Notes: generated from the letters alone by a model not told the origin. 64,000 nt of DNA from Auanema rhodensis (GCA_964057225.1 OZ059899.1:4278001-4342000), one strand, 5' to 3'. Positions 19,908 to 29,610 are shown, numbered from the stretch's first letter. Numbers and translations: made by a program.

Positions 19908-22900
19908 GTGGATAAGCGATTTCGATCAGCTGTACCTCTCAGTACACGAACTGATTTTGATCTGCGAGACTCAGCTCCACTCACCAGAAGCCGAGCTCGC
20001 GCACAAAGCATCGCTATAATCGAAGACGAGCAGAAAGCCGAGCACAAAACCGACAAATTCTTTACTCCTCGTGCAGGCACTTATTCACCTACTGAACGAT
20101 TAAGCGACGAGGATTACGTACCACCAGGAGGAGAAGAAACATCCGTCATAGTGGAAGAACAAACACCAGTTACTGCTAAAAAGGTACGCTCCTCTAATTC
20201 AAATAAAAATAAGAAAAATAAAAATAAAAACTCAAGCAAATCGGACGCATCTCTCTCTCTGTCCATCCCTGAACCAACAGTTTCACCTTCAGTAGCCACT
20301 ACTAGTGCAGGCGGTTTACAAACTTTTAAAAACATAGTTTCTGATCTCTTCAATCGTTCACCAAAAGATCGAAACTTGAACACCAGCCACACGAATAGAT
20401 ACTCGTCGGTTCCAAACATTAATTTATCTCCCATACAACCACCCGAACATACACATCTTGCTATTACTGATAACCAAACTTCAACCCCAATTTTACCAAA
20501 TACAACAACAGGAAGTTCAAAAGCACCAAACCAACCCAGCCGCTCAGTACACACAACCCCTGTGTCTGAGAACTCATTAACAACAGGCAGAGTGATAAAA
20601 ATGCCATCTGCCCGTACAAGTAATATGGCAACTGAACCTTCTTTACCTGGGGCAGGGAAAACTACCATAGCGCAAGCCTTGTTATCACCCTACTGCCCAA
20701 CTTATGATGGCAGTCGCAACTTTCGAGATTTCACGGCTAAATTCAACCTATTTGCCAACGCTGTAGGTCTGGTAATCCCGGAGAGATTAGCCCTTCTACC
20801 TTTGCTTCTTAAAAACGAAGCAGCGGAAGAAGCGTACAGGCAAGTACCTGAACAATTAAAAACCACCGGTTCATGGAATGACCTGTTAAGAGCTTTAACA
20901 TCTAAGCTTTGTCCTGAATATAATCAGGACCCCGCGCTGATCAATCTCCAAAATACAACCCAAGGGGATCTGACAATTGACGCTTACGCTCAATCACTGA
21001 GAACGATTGCACTAAGCGCTTTTGCCACGGATGACCCTCACAAAGATCACATATTAAGATCAACTTTCCTCAGAGGACTGAAAAATACTCTGAAACCAGC
21101 TGTGATTCGAGCGAAGCCAAAATCCTTCACGGATGCGATTGAGGCCGCTCGCTGGGAAGAATCGATAATGAACCAGACAACAGACACGCAGTCCATGCTA
21201 GTCAATGCTGTAAACAAAGCACTAGCTCCTTTCGCGCGCACAAACGAGAGACGAGATAACCGAAATTTCGACCGTAATTATCCACGTGATAACCAAAACA
21301 ATAAAAATTATCAGAAAAATAAAAACTTTTCAAAATATAATAACAACCAAAATCGTAACGGCTCTTTTGCTAATTATCGCCGTAACAATAATTATGAACG
21401 AAATTCGGGACGATTTAATAACAACTGGCATTCAAACAATTTTAATCCTTCAAACAATAATAGAAGAGGAAGGACTAATGAACATAACGGACAAAGAAGA
21501 GTCCATTTTAACAATCAAAGAGATCAATCAAGAGGACGAGATAGAAGCACACCACGAATTAACTCTGTGACCCTTTCACCGTTATCACTAACGGTTGTAA
21601 TGGCCATCACAGTAGCAATTTTCCTGCCATGTGTAACTTCATATCAAATTTGCACAAAAGCAACTGGAGGAGCCTTATTAGTTCCACCAGTAGTAAAGAA
21701 ATGTAAATTAACAGAAACAAATCATGTGTTACGTACACAAATCCATTTATACACGCGAAACCACACGGCTCACGAGTGGGACGCGTGGCGCTGCTCGAAG
21801 GAAGTACACAAGCTGTGTGTACGCGATTTGTTATTCCTCCGCGACACAAACAGAACAATCGATAGGGTGCAGCCTATAGCGGCGCACGAGTGCAGGCAGG
21901 CGATTCGCGATCGCAAATGGAATAACATGGAGCTGGAGAGAATCGATAGTATAGCACAAGCAACCCCAGAGCCCTCCTATGATCCGGCGCGCGCGTTTAG
22001 CCGCGACGAGTGCGAGAAGCGGCCGCGTTTAGTACTAGAGCGCGGAGTCATGACCCGCATGCCCGATGATACAATATTATCCAATTTAATACTAAACACT
22101 GAAGGTTGTAGTGCTCATCATGGTAATTGCAAATCAAATACATCAATAATTATATGGGATCCCCAAACATCGGATTCCCGTTGTAATTATATCGATATGC
22201 ATTACTACGATGCTATAATAAGCAAAGAAACTATTTTGATTCCAAGTACACAATCAGCGCTTATCCTTTCGAGTAAAATAACACCAAAACCAATTGCATC
22301 CTGCTTTAGACAACCAGCATTCCACACAACAGCAGGAAATTATATAACATTCCCCAAATATCCTAATGATAACAATATCACACTCCTAATTGAACGAGAA
22401 TTTAAGAAATTGCCGTTCAAAAGACCTAAACGCGCAACTTCTACAAAATGCTCATTCCCATTCGATCAGGATAGAATAAATGAAGTTGAAGATTTTGAAA
22501 CGTACACGCTTCGAATTTGCCCATATCCATTTTTAAGACCACTTATGAGTAATCCAGGAATTACACAAATTATCCCTCTAATTAAAGGAAGACGTATGGT
22601 AGACCCTACATATTCCTTGAAAGAATGGATAATAGCCCATCGTGAAAATTTTGAATTTTTCTTTAAAATTCAAATTTATGAGAAATCTTTAAGACATTTT
22701 CTCAAGCAATATGATTTCCGTGATAAAGACGAAGCCATTTTACAATATGTTGCTCAAAGAGAATTAGCTTTAGCTACTAAAGCTGGAATATCTTATTTAA
22801 CATCCAGGCAACTTCTTCAACAAATATCAGATCGTTTGACCGTTATTGAATTTGATCGGTTAATTCGTACAAAAGAAGGCACTTATCGAGAGCGTGCTGA

Positions 22901-22946
22901 AACTATTGCTCTTGATTTAGCCAATACACCAGTTATAATTGATTAA
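19908..22946 (+). CDS. Gag plus N-terminal glycoprotein-like region (ORF1)
   Basis: Frame of about 1012 residues, open from 19845. The codon at 19908 is GTG and there is no ATG before 20601 (residue 232), so the true start is 20601, an upstream exon or a non-AUG codon. Residues 1-230 are Ser/Thr/Lys-rich and look disordered. About 257-425 resembles a retrotransposon Gag capsid domain. About 445-550 is an Asn/Arg-rich basic nucleocapsid-like tail without CCHC knuckles. At 559-577 lies a hydrophobic segment containing Met565, followed by CVTS, which reads like a signal peptide. Then come Cys residues, several N-glycosylation sites (NHT, NRT, NTS, NIT) and a furin-like KRPKR at about 838-842. 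The region after it is unrecognised. The frame stops 41 nt before ORF2 starts. Gag assignment is firm; glycoprotein is inference from topology. Confidence 0.88.
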   Translation: MDKRFRSAVPLSTRTDFDLRDSAPLTRSRARAQSIAIIEDEQKAEHKTDKFFTPRAGTYSPTERLSDEDYVPPGGEETSVIVEEQTPVTAKKVRSSNSNKNKKNKNKNSSKSDASLSLSIPEPTVSPSVATTSAGGLQTFKNIVSDLFNRSPKDRNLNTSHTNRYSSVPNINLSPIQPPEHTHLAITDNQTSTPILPNTTTGSSKAPNQPSRSVHTTPVSENSLTTGRVIKMPSARTSNMATEPSLPGAGKTTIAQALLSPYCPTYDGSRNFRDFTAKFNLFANAVGLVIPERLALLPLLLKNEAAEEAYRQVPEQLKTTGSWNDLLRALTSKLCPEYNQDPALINLQNTTQGDLTIDAYAQSLRTIALSAFATDDPHKDHILRSTFLRGLKNTLKPAVIRAKPKSFTDAIEAARWEESIMNQTTDTQSMLVNAVNKALAPFARTNERRDNRNFDRNYPRDNQNNKNYQKNKNFSKYNNNQNRNGSFANYRRNNNYERNSGRFNNNWHSNNFNPSNNNRRGRTNEHNGQRRVHFNNQRDQSRGRDRSTPRINSVTLSPLSLTVVMAITVAIFLPCVTSYQICTKATGGALLVPPVVKKCKLTETNHVLRTQIHLYTRNHTAHEWDAWRCSKEVHKLCVRDLLFLRDTNRTIDRVQPIAAHECRQAIRDRKWNNMELERIDSIAQATPEPSYDPARAFSRDECEKRPRLVLERGVMTRMPDDTILSNLILNTEGCSAHHGNCKSNTSIIIWDPQTSDSRCNYIDMHYYDAIISKETILIPSTQSALILSSKITPKPIASCFRQPAFHTTAGNYITFPKYPNDNNITLLIEREFKKLPFKRPKRATSTKCSFPFDQDRINEVEDFETYTLRICPYPFLRPLMSNPGITQIIPLIKGRRMVDPTYSLKEWIIAHRENFEFFFKIQIYEKSLRHFLKQYDFRDKDEAILQYVAQRELALATKAGISYLTSRQLLQQISDRLTVIEFDRLIRTKEGTYRERAETIALDLANTPVIID
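21600..22946 (+). other. Possible internally started glycoprotein (surface part)
   Basis: Met565 of ORF1 is followed immediately by a hydrophobic run ending in CVTS, an arrangement typical of a secretory signal peptide. A subgenomic or spliced RNA starting here would give a secreted protein without Gag. Used in the full-length protein, the same segment would act as an internal signal anchor. No splice acceptor is evident just upstream. Existence as a separate product is inference. Confidence 0.4.
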
Positions 22947-22987
22947 CAGTTCCATCAAGACAAGAAATATTAAAAGCATTCGTAAAA

Positions 22988-25900
22988 ATGCCACCAATAA
23001 GGAAACAATTATTAACTGATCAAGAAGAAAGAAACAGCAAATTTATAAAAGATACAATTGACCTTGTACATGAGCTAAAAACTCTCGTTACGCTTAGAAG
23101 AAATAAAACAGCAGCTGATATTGATGATATAAAATTTATAAACCTTCCATCTTCACGAATGTTTGTACTTGATACTGATAAATTGTTCTATGACATCAAG
23201 AATAATTTTGGAATACCAATTGGACCACATCCCAAGCTCATAGAGCCCAACAACATCTCTAAGGACTTATTATTGGAAATATTTTTACCACTACTAAACG
23301 ATAATATTTTGCCTAATACATCTAGTAGAATATCATCAGAACAGTTAAAAAGATTAATGACAGAGAAAATCCAACTTAAATCGTTGCAAACCACGACGCG
23401 TGCGCCAAGCAACGCGGCAGGCGGCGCGGCCGAGATGGCAGCCCTCCCTATAATCGATCGTGAGGCGCTGATCACAACAGATCCCGCAATACTGCCGCAA
23501 ACATCTACAAGCCCTCGGGCAGCCGCAGCAACTACCGCGCGCGCGCCTTCATCGATGGCCCAGCCCGAAACAACGGCGCGCCATACAACCGCAACGACAA
23601 CCGCGCGCGCAACAATATCGACCCGCGCGCCGCCAACTACTATTCTCTACGCTGTTCATCAAGATCAACAAATTCCAATAATGGAAGAAACAACATATAC
23701 ACCAATATCTTTGATTCGCAAACATAGAGCATCATCAACGCCTACAGCCACCGATATAGAGTCTGTACAGGCTAATGCTCAATACATTGCCACAAAAATT
23801 GACTCCGAACAACAGTTTCGCCAAAACATAACAAGCAGAATTGCACAAGATCATTTGCAATATGCTACAACTATGATTCAAGAAGAACTGCAGAAACATT
23901 TTAAAGAGTCATACGAATCAATATGTGAGATCCAAAATAGGTATCTTGAATTATGGAGATCAATTTTACAAATTGAACCAACAATAGCTATGCGTACAAT
24001 ACTGGGAAGAGAAGATATAGCCGCAAGATTTGTAGGCAGCGAGATATTACATATACATGTTTGCCCGGTAGTATTACAAAAGACTATATATCACAATCAC
24101 ACCGTGAATGGCACATGTTATCTCGAAACCCCAGTATTAACACAAGAAGGACAATTACTGTTTGCCGCACCAGGATCGAAAGACCTATTACCTCATGGTA
24201 AAGAAATTAACTGTGATCACGTACCAACAGACGTATGGTCAATAGACGGTGAATGGAAAGGAATTAATGGTACTGTAGACGTCAGTCTCATATCCATGTG
24301 GGACGGACTTCATCATGAAAAGATCACACCATTAAAATTCACCGGAGCACACTTATACACCAACTTATCATCTCGAGTGTACTCAATGACAACAGCCATT
24401 GCTTATGGTGCTAGTTTAGCATCGATTCGTCAAAATCACGTGCTTCACACAATTCATCATGATCCAAAAATATCATCAGCATTCAGCATATTGAAGAAAA
24501 GTAGTGATTACATCTCCAAAGCCAATGAATTCACCAAAAGTACATGGAATTCATTTGTCGATACAATAGCAGGAACGATTGAACGAACACTCATCACTAT
24601 CGGAGCAATTACAATTATTGTAGTTATACTGATCGTACTAGCCTTCGTTGCGAAAATATATTTCTTCAAACCAATAGGCATGCAAGTCATGCATATCGAA
24701 CTCCGAGATCAAACCAACGATCTTCCCACATATGAAGAAACATTAGAGCTAGTAAGTCAACCTGATCAGCCAATACCAAAGAATATAATGAAACAGTACT
24801 ATCCATCGTTTCTCACTTTAGTTCCACTAGCTATGCCCATAGTTTGTTCAGTTTGCAATCGCAAAGACCAAACTCTACCACTGCTATTGATGACTGTTAA
24901 CGATAGACTAATCCTAACTCTTTGGGATTCAGGATCATCGATTAGTTATATCAGACTTTCGACATTACATTACTTAACTCTGAATGATTTTGTAAAAAAG
25001 GATAAATCAGTTGCAACGACAGCAAACGGATCAGCATTTCGATTTCTGGGAACAATTGATTTAACCGTAGAAATTGCTGGATATGAAATAGATCATACAT
25101 TCTTCATTTCAAGAGATGAAGACTGTCCATCACCAGCATTAATTGGATTAGATTTTATGAAAACACTCGATCGTCAAAATATCGGTATGAAACTTCGACC
25201 ATTCAAACAAACGTTAGAAATCGGAAACCGCGTAGTACCGTTAGCCAATGGAAATAACGGGAATATTAGAAAAACATCATTTGTCATTAATTTGATAAAC
25301 TTAAATCCACAATGTATCTTTCCTCATCAGACCTGTAGAATACCAGTAAGGTTAGCTGAACCCATATCACACAACGAAGTCGCCATGCTACAACCCGATG
25401 AAGAAAAGACGATATCTACCACCTACGAAACAGCATTTCGAGACGTCAATTCAATTACCATGACATTCAAAAACAACACTGATCATCCTATTGATCTATC
25501 ACCCGGAAACATTATTGACAAAGCAAAAATAGGCGTACTGCCACAATACGAGATCTTTACGACCGAACACAATCCAGACTATATACCACCCGAAGCGGAT
25601 TGGGAAAATAAATTACCTCATTTTCCTCAAGACTTTATGAACGATCTTGATTTAAAAGACGCCGACCTAACTAAAGAACAAAAAGATCTTCTTCAGCTTT
25701 GTATTCTACGTAATAGAGACGCATTTTTAAATGAGGATAAACAAATAGGACTATTTAAAGGACCTGTAGAGCATTCAATACCTCTAAGAACAGATATGGA
25801 CATGCCTAGACCGCGTATAACGCGTATCCCTATAGGCAAACAAGAAGAAGTCGAAAGACAGGTACAGGAGATGCTGAAGCAAAATATAATTGAACCATCC

Positions 25901-28567
25901 ACATCTCTTTTCAATAGTCCTGTAGTTTTAGTCAAAAAGAAAGATGAAACATTCCGTTTCGTAACCGATTTCCGTGCTCTAAATAACGTCACTCGCAAGC
26001 AAACGTACATCATACCTAACATCTCTGACATTGTCGATATGGCAGCCGGATCACAATATTTTTCTAACTTTGATTTAGTATCCGGATTCTTCCAAATAGC
26101 ATTAAAGAAATCAGATCGACCATTAACAGCATTTACAACAAACACCGGTACTTATCAATATAGAAGGATGCCTATGGGGTTATGTGGAGCGCCACATACC
26201 TTTCAAACAGCAGTACGATACCTTCAAAGCCGATGTAAATGCCGACTCTTTGTTTATTTGGATGATCTACTCGTTATATCAGACACTGCAGAACAACATC
26301 TTGACGATATAGCTGAGATTCTCAGAGAAGTAAAGAAATTAGGCATGAAAATAAAACTCAAGAAATGCGCTTTTGCAAGACCTGAAGTAAAATTTCTTGG
26401 TTTAATTGTCGGAAGAGATGGGGTCAAACCAGATCCACAGAAAGTCTCCGCCATTCAAGACTATCCTGCTCCAAAGTCACCTACAGGAGTAAGAGCATTT
26501 TTGGGAATGGTAGGATTCTTTCGGAAATTTATTAAGGATTTTGCACACATCGCAAGCCCTTTATACGACCTTACAAAACTTGATGTGGAATTTCAATGGA
26601 ATGACAAAAGTCAACAAGCTGTTGATACACTAAAAAGAAAATTGATCCAAGCACCGGTCTTAAAACCACCAAGATCAGACCGTATGTTCATTATAGAAAG
26701 TGACGGTAGTAATATCGCAGTGGGAGCAGTGTTATTACAACCTGAAGAACCCAATGAACCACTCAAAAACTTACATCCAATTGCATTTGCAAGCCGTAAA
26801 CTTGTAAAAGCAGAACGTAACTATGCTCCTATTGAAATAGAAGCGTTAGGACTCGTATACGCTTTAGCTCAGTTTCGAACATATATACTTGGATCACATA
26901 CAATCTGTATTACAGACCATCGACCATTAACAAGCTTATTGACTCGTAGAGACCTTTTTGGAAGACTAGCAAAATTTCAATTAGTCATACAGGAATACGA
27001 TATCGAGATAAGATACCGAGAAGGCAGACTAAACAAAGTCTGTGATGCTCTCTCACGATACATTGGAGATGAAGCAAACGATCCTAAACCGGAAAAGAAA
27101 AAGAAAACAAAAGAAATTCCGAAAGCTCAAATTAATTTCGTTAATGTACCTGACATTAGAGCAATTCAAGAGGATACACCTTGGATAAAGAGAACTATCG
27201 CCGAAATAGAATACAGAGCGAAAAAGAACATGCTTTCTAATGATCGTTATTGTGTTATTGACAACATGTTATACACAAAACCAAGCAGAAAACGACCACA
27301 CCCAGCTTTGATTTTACCAAGGGAAAGCGAACTTATCAACAAGGTTATCGAAGAATTTCACGAAGACCCAGCAATTGGAGCACATCAAGGAATTAACAAA
27401 ACTAAAGAAGCCATACTACGAAGATTCTGCTGGACAAATATGCAAACGGACATAGCAATTTTTGTGAAACAATGCGTTAAATGCGCACAAAGGAAGAAAG
27501 ATCCTCACGCTATGACCGTTCAGCCTATGGGTCAATTTGAAATACCATCAAAACCATTTGAGAGAATACATATGGATATTATGGGACCATTCCCTACTTC
27601 AAAAAGAAACAACAATTATGTCCTAACAATACAAGATTCATTCTCCAAATGGGCGACAACCATCGCTATACCAACAATTGTCACCGATGTCATCATTGAT
27701 AGATTCCTCAGGAATTTCGTATATATTTTTGGACCACCAAATCGTTTAATAACCGATCGTGGATCTAATTTTGTATCAAAGAAATTTGAAGAAATGTGTG
27801 AAAAACTTGGCATTAAACACGAGCCAACACTCCCTCATCAGAAAAACTCTAATGGACAAGTCGAAAGACTACACAGAACGCTAGAAGAAGGATTAACACA
27901 CTATCTCAACGAAGACGTAACTGATTGGGACATGTATTTACCAAAAATTACTTTTGCGTTAAATACAATAACACACGCAACCACAGGAATCTCTCCATAC
28001 ATAGCATTATTCGGAAAAGAAAGTCGTATGAGATTAGACAAAGAATTATTCCCCGAGACATTACAACCAGAGATCTTGGAAGAAATTGAGAATACCGAAT
28101 ATATCAGAGGAGAAAGAAGAACCATCATTCAAGAAAATCTTGCAAAACATCAAGAAACCGCGAAGAGAAAACATGATGGACGACAACGAATAGAAGAAAG
28201 AGATATCCGAAAAGGAGACCAAGTTATGTTAGCAATTAAAGCGCATAAACCAGGTCAAAAGCTTCGCAAATCATATGATGGACCATTTGAAGTCATCAAC
28301 GTTGAAGGAAACATGGTACAACTCAAGAATCCATTTGGAAAAATTCAAGACGTACACAAAGACAATCTCAAACTTTTTGAACGCAAAATGAAGCATACAA
28401 TCGCTCAAAACACGCGATCAAATACAACGACTTATGACACGGACGACGACAGCGATATTGAGATCATAAAAGTCATAAATGGTAACGATAACTATGACTC
28501 TACTGAAGAAACAGAACCAGAAGACCCATCGGACCAAAATTGGCTACCACCAAGAAGAAGACGATGA
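22988..28567 (+). CDS. Glycoprotein-like/TM region fused to Pol (PR-RT-RNaseH-IN), ORF2
   Basis: 1859 residues from an ATG, in the -1 frame relative to ORF1. Residues 136-220 are Thr/Ala/Pro-rich, mucin-like. 220-530 has Cys and N-glycosylation sites (NHT, NGT, NLS). A hydrophobic helix spans about 535-558, followed by a tail with LPTYEE at 579. Protease: DSG at 647. Reverse transcriptase: about 938-1170 with YLDD at 1090-1093. RNase H: Asp1239 and TDHRPL. Integrase: HHCC finger about 1458-1498, catalytic D1530, D1590 and E1626 (35-residue spacing), GPF near 1763. Catalytic residues are intact, so the enzymes look functional. It makes and integrates the element's cDNA. Having no signal peptide of its own, its ectodomain-like part would need ORF1's signal to reach the lumen. 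Confidence 0.93.
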   Translation: MPPIRKQLLTDQEERNSKFIKDTIDLVHELKTLVTLRRNKTAADIDDIKFINLPSSRMFVLDTDKLFYDIKNNFGIPIGPHPKLIEPNNISKDLLLEIFLPLLNDNILPNTSSRISSEQLKRLMTEKIQLKSLQTTTRAPSNAAGGAAEMAALPIIDREALITTDPAILPQTSTSPRAAAATTARAPSSMAQPETTARHTTATTTARATISTRAPPTTILYAVHQDQQIPIMEETTYTPISLIRKHRASSTPTATDIESVQANAQYIATKIDSEQQFRQNITSRIAQDHLQYATTMIQEELQKHFKESYESICEIQNRYLELWRSILQIEPTIAMRTILGREDIAARFVGSEILHIHVCPVVLQKTIYHNHTVNGTCYLETPVLTQEGQLLFAAPGSKDLLPHGKEINCDHVPTDVWSIDGEWKGINGTVDVSLISMWDGLHHEKITPLKFTGAHLYTNLSSRVYSMTTAIAYGASLASIRQNHVLHTIHHDPKISSAFSILKKSSDYISKANEFTKSTWNSFVDTIAGTIERTLITIGAITIIVVILIVLAFVAKIYFFKPIGMQVMHIELRDQTNDLPTYEETLELVSQPDQPIPKNIMKQYYPSFLTLVPLAMPIVCSVCNRKDQTLPLLLMTVNDRLILTLWDSGSSISYIRLSTLHYLTLNDFVKKDKSVATTANGSAFRFLGTIDLTVEIAGYEIDHTFFISRDEDCPSPALIGLDFMKTLDRQNIGMKLRPFKQTLEIGNRVVPLANGNNGNIRKTSFVINLINLNPQCIFPHQTCRIPVRLAEPISHNEVAMLQPDEEKTISTTYETAFRDVNSITMTFKNNTDHPIDLSPGNIIDKAKIGVLPQYEIFTTEHNPDYIPPEADWENKLPHFPQDFMNDLDLKDADLTKEQKDLLQLCILRNRDAFLNEDKQIGLFKGPVEHSIPLRTDMDMPRPRITRIPIGKQEEVERQVQEMLKQNIIEPSTSLFNSPVVLVKKKDETFRFVTDFRALNNVTRKQTYIIPNISDIVDMAAGSQYFSNFDLVSGFFQIALKKSDRPLTAFTTNTGTYQYRRMPMGLCGAPHTFQTAVRYLQSRCKCRLFVYLDDLLVISDTAEQHLDDIAEILREVKKLGMKIKLKKCAFARPEVKFLGLIVGRDGVKPDPQKVSAIQDYPAPKSPTGVRAFLGMVGFFRKFIKDFAHIASPLYDLTKLDVEFQWNDKSQQAVDTLKRKLIQAPVLKPPRSDRMFIIESDGSNIAVGAVLLQPEEPNEPLKNLHPIAFASRKLVKAERNYAPIEIEALGLVYALAQFRTYILGSHTICITDHRPLTSLLTRRDLFGRLAKFQLVIQEYDIEIRYREGRLNKVCDALSRYIGDEANDPKPEKKKKTKEIPKAQINFVNVPDIRAIQEDTPWIKRTIAEIEYRAKKNMLSNDRYCVIDNMLYTKPSRKRPHPALILPRESELINKVIEEFHEDPAIGAHQGINKTKEAILRRFCWTNMQTDIAIFVKQCVKCAQRKKDPHAMTVQPMGQFEIPSKPFERIHMDIMGPFPTSKRNNNYVLTIQDSFSKWATTIAIPTIVTDVIIDRFLRNFVYIFGPPNRLITDRGSNFVSKKFEEMCEKLGIKHEPTLPHQKNSNGQVERLHRTLEEGLTHYLNEDVTDWDMYLPKITFALNTITHATTGISPYIALFGKESRMRLDKELFPETLQPEILEEIENTEYIRGERRTIIQENLAKHQETAKRKHDGRQRIEERDIRKGDQVMLAIKAHKPGQKLRKSYDGPFEVINVEGNMVQLKNPFGKIQDVHKDNLKLFERKMKHTIAQNTRSNTTTYDTDDDSDIEIIKVINGNDNYDSTEETEPEDPSDQNWLPPRRRR

Positions 28568-29257
28568 AAGAAATAATTTCGAGATTGATAAAATTATTGT
28601 AAAACTTTGTATCAACTCTCTTTTAAAAAACCAGAGCTATTAATATTATTATATCATTGAAAAACTTGAGTAAGACGAGATGTAAGCTAATAATCAAAAA
28701 GCATTTCAGTTTCAAAGCATATATGATTATAAAACTTCATCAATTTCAAATAATTTCCCGTAAATAAAGAAGAAATGAAAGATAAGAGACATTATATTGC
28801 ATATTCATCTGAGCAACAGTCCTTATCAAGTAGTTAATGATTCAATTCCGGAAATTATATGGGATTTAATTTATTTTCATTTTTTTTTATTATTACAATT
28901 CGCTTTGAATACGCTGAAGAAACATGCTAGCTCCATCGATAATATAGCATGACTCTCGTTTCTCTATACTCAAACAAGTTAGACATGCAGCGTCGTGCCT
29001 AAAAAGCTATTTTGCGCACTCTCGCTGACAAAATATAGCCCTGGTATTCTAAAAGATTGTTTTATTCCTTAATATTCATGTATTTTCAAATAATTTTTAT
29101 TAAATTATTTTCAGATAATATTGTTTAACACTATATTGTAATTTATCTTTACTATTTTTATGTTAACATTGTAATTTTTATTTTTTAAAACTAAACCTTC
29201 TGCTACGATTGGAACAAGCCACATATTTTGCTATTCGCGAGGACGCGACATAAACTC
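28568..29257 (+). other. Retrotransposon 3' untranslated region
   Basis: About 700 bp, AT-rich, without a reading frame of note. No env gene lies here, where gypsy-type retroviruses normally carry it. Confidence 0.7.
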
Positions 29258-29267
29258 GAAAAAATGG
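29258..29267 (+). other. Possible polypurine tract
   Basis: GAAAAAATGG just before the 3' LTR, purine except for one T. It is short, but lies where plus-strand priming starts. Confidence 0.4.
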
Positions 29268-29269
29268 CA

Positions 29270-29606
29270 CGTTCCATTCGGAAATCAATACGTAGCAGGC
29301 GGGTTAGAATCAGACGACATGAGGCTGAGAGAGGACGACACGCCCTTCATATGGAACACAGACTTCAGCTTTGCCTTATGGAATGACTATGGATGGTTGG
29401 TCTTCCTTTCTTAGCTCTCTTTCACTTTATATCTTTATGTAGACTTATATAACTTATTGTAATCATGTAGACATAATAAACCTTTCTTTCTCGAGTCTTA
29501 TGTTTATCCATTATGCTCTTTAACTACCGCTACATCTGGAATACTATCACACTCATCTTGTAGGCTTTATTGGTCTATAGGATCGACGTGAGAGCATAAC
29601 GGAACG
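29270..29606 (+). repeat. 3' LTR (337 bp)
   Basis: Same length and sequence as the 5' LTR, 11,108 bp further right. It supplies the AATAAA for the element's transcript. Confidence 0.95.
29475..29480 (+). promoter_or_regulatory. AATAAA polyadenylation signal in 3' LTR
   Basis: Canonical hexamer in the 3' LTR, the likely end signal of the genomic RNA. Confidence 0.65.
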
Positions 29607-29610
29607 TATT
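29607..29610 (+). repeat. Target-site duplication, right (TATT)
   Basis: Second copy of TATT, followed by TCCTGATC, the continuation of the interrupted spacer. Confidence 0.85.

Larger units (their letters stand above)
18162..29606 (+). mobile_element. Ty3/gypsy-type LTR retrotransposon with Gag-glycoprotein-Pol order
   Basis: An 11,445-bp element bounded by two direct 337-bp LTRs that appear identical, flanked by a TATT duplication and holding two long reading frames. The pol order PR-RT-RNaseH-IN with an HHCC zinc finger, D-D-35-E integrase and GPF C-terminal motif places it in Ty3/gypsy. A signal peptide, N-glycosylation sites, furin-like site and transmembrane helix lie between Gag and protease. 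Identical LTRs and open frames point to a recent insertion. It sits in a spacer, 83 bp upstream of the tRNA at 18008-18079. Whether it is infectious or even active cannot be told from sequence. I cannot name the family. Confidence 0.95.

Noticed and set aside
20114..20668. 184-codon antisense frame within Gag, and other antisense frames inside ORF1 and ORF2
   Set aside because: Shadow of the sense coding frame; low-complexity hydrophobic translation with no motifs.
21286..21570. 94-codon frame overlapping the Asn/Arg-rich part of Gag
   Set aside because: Alternative-frame reading of AAT/ATA-rich DNA giving Ile/Thr runs; no sign of selection visible.
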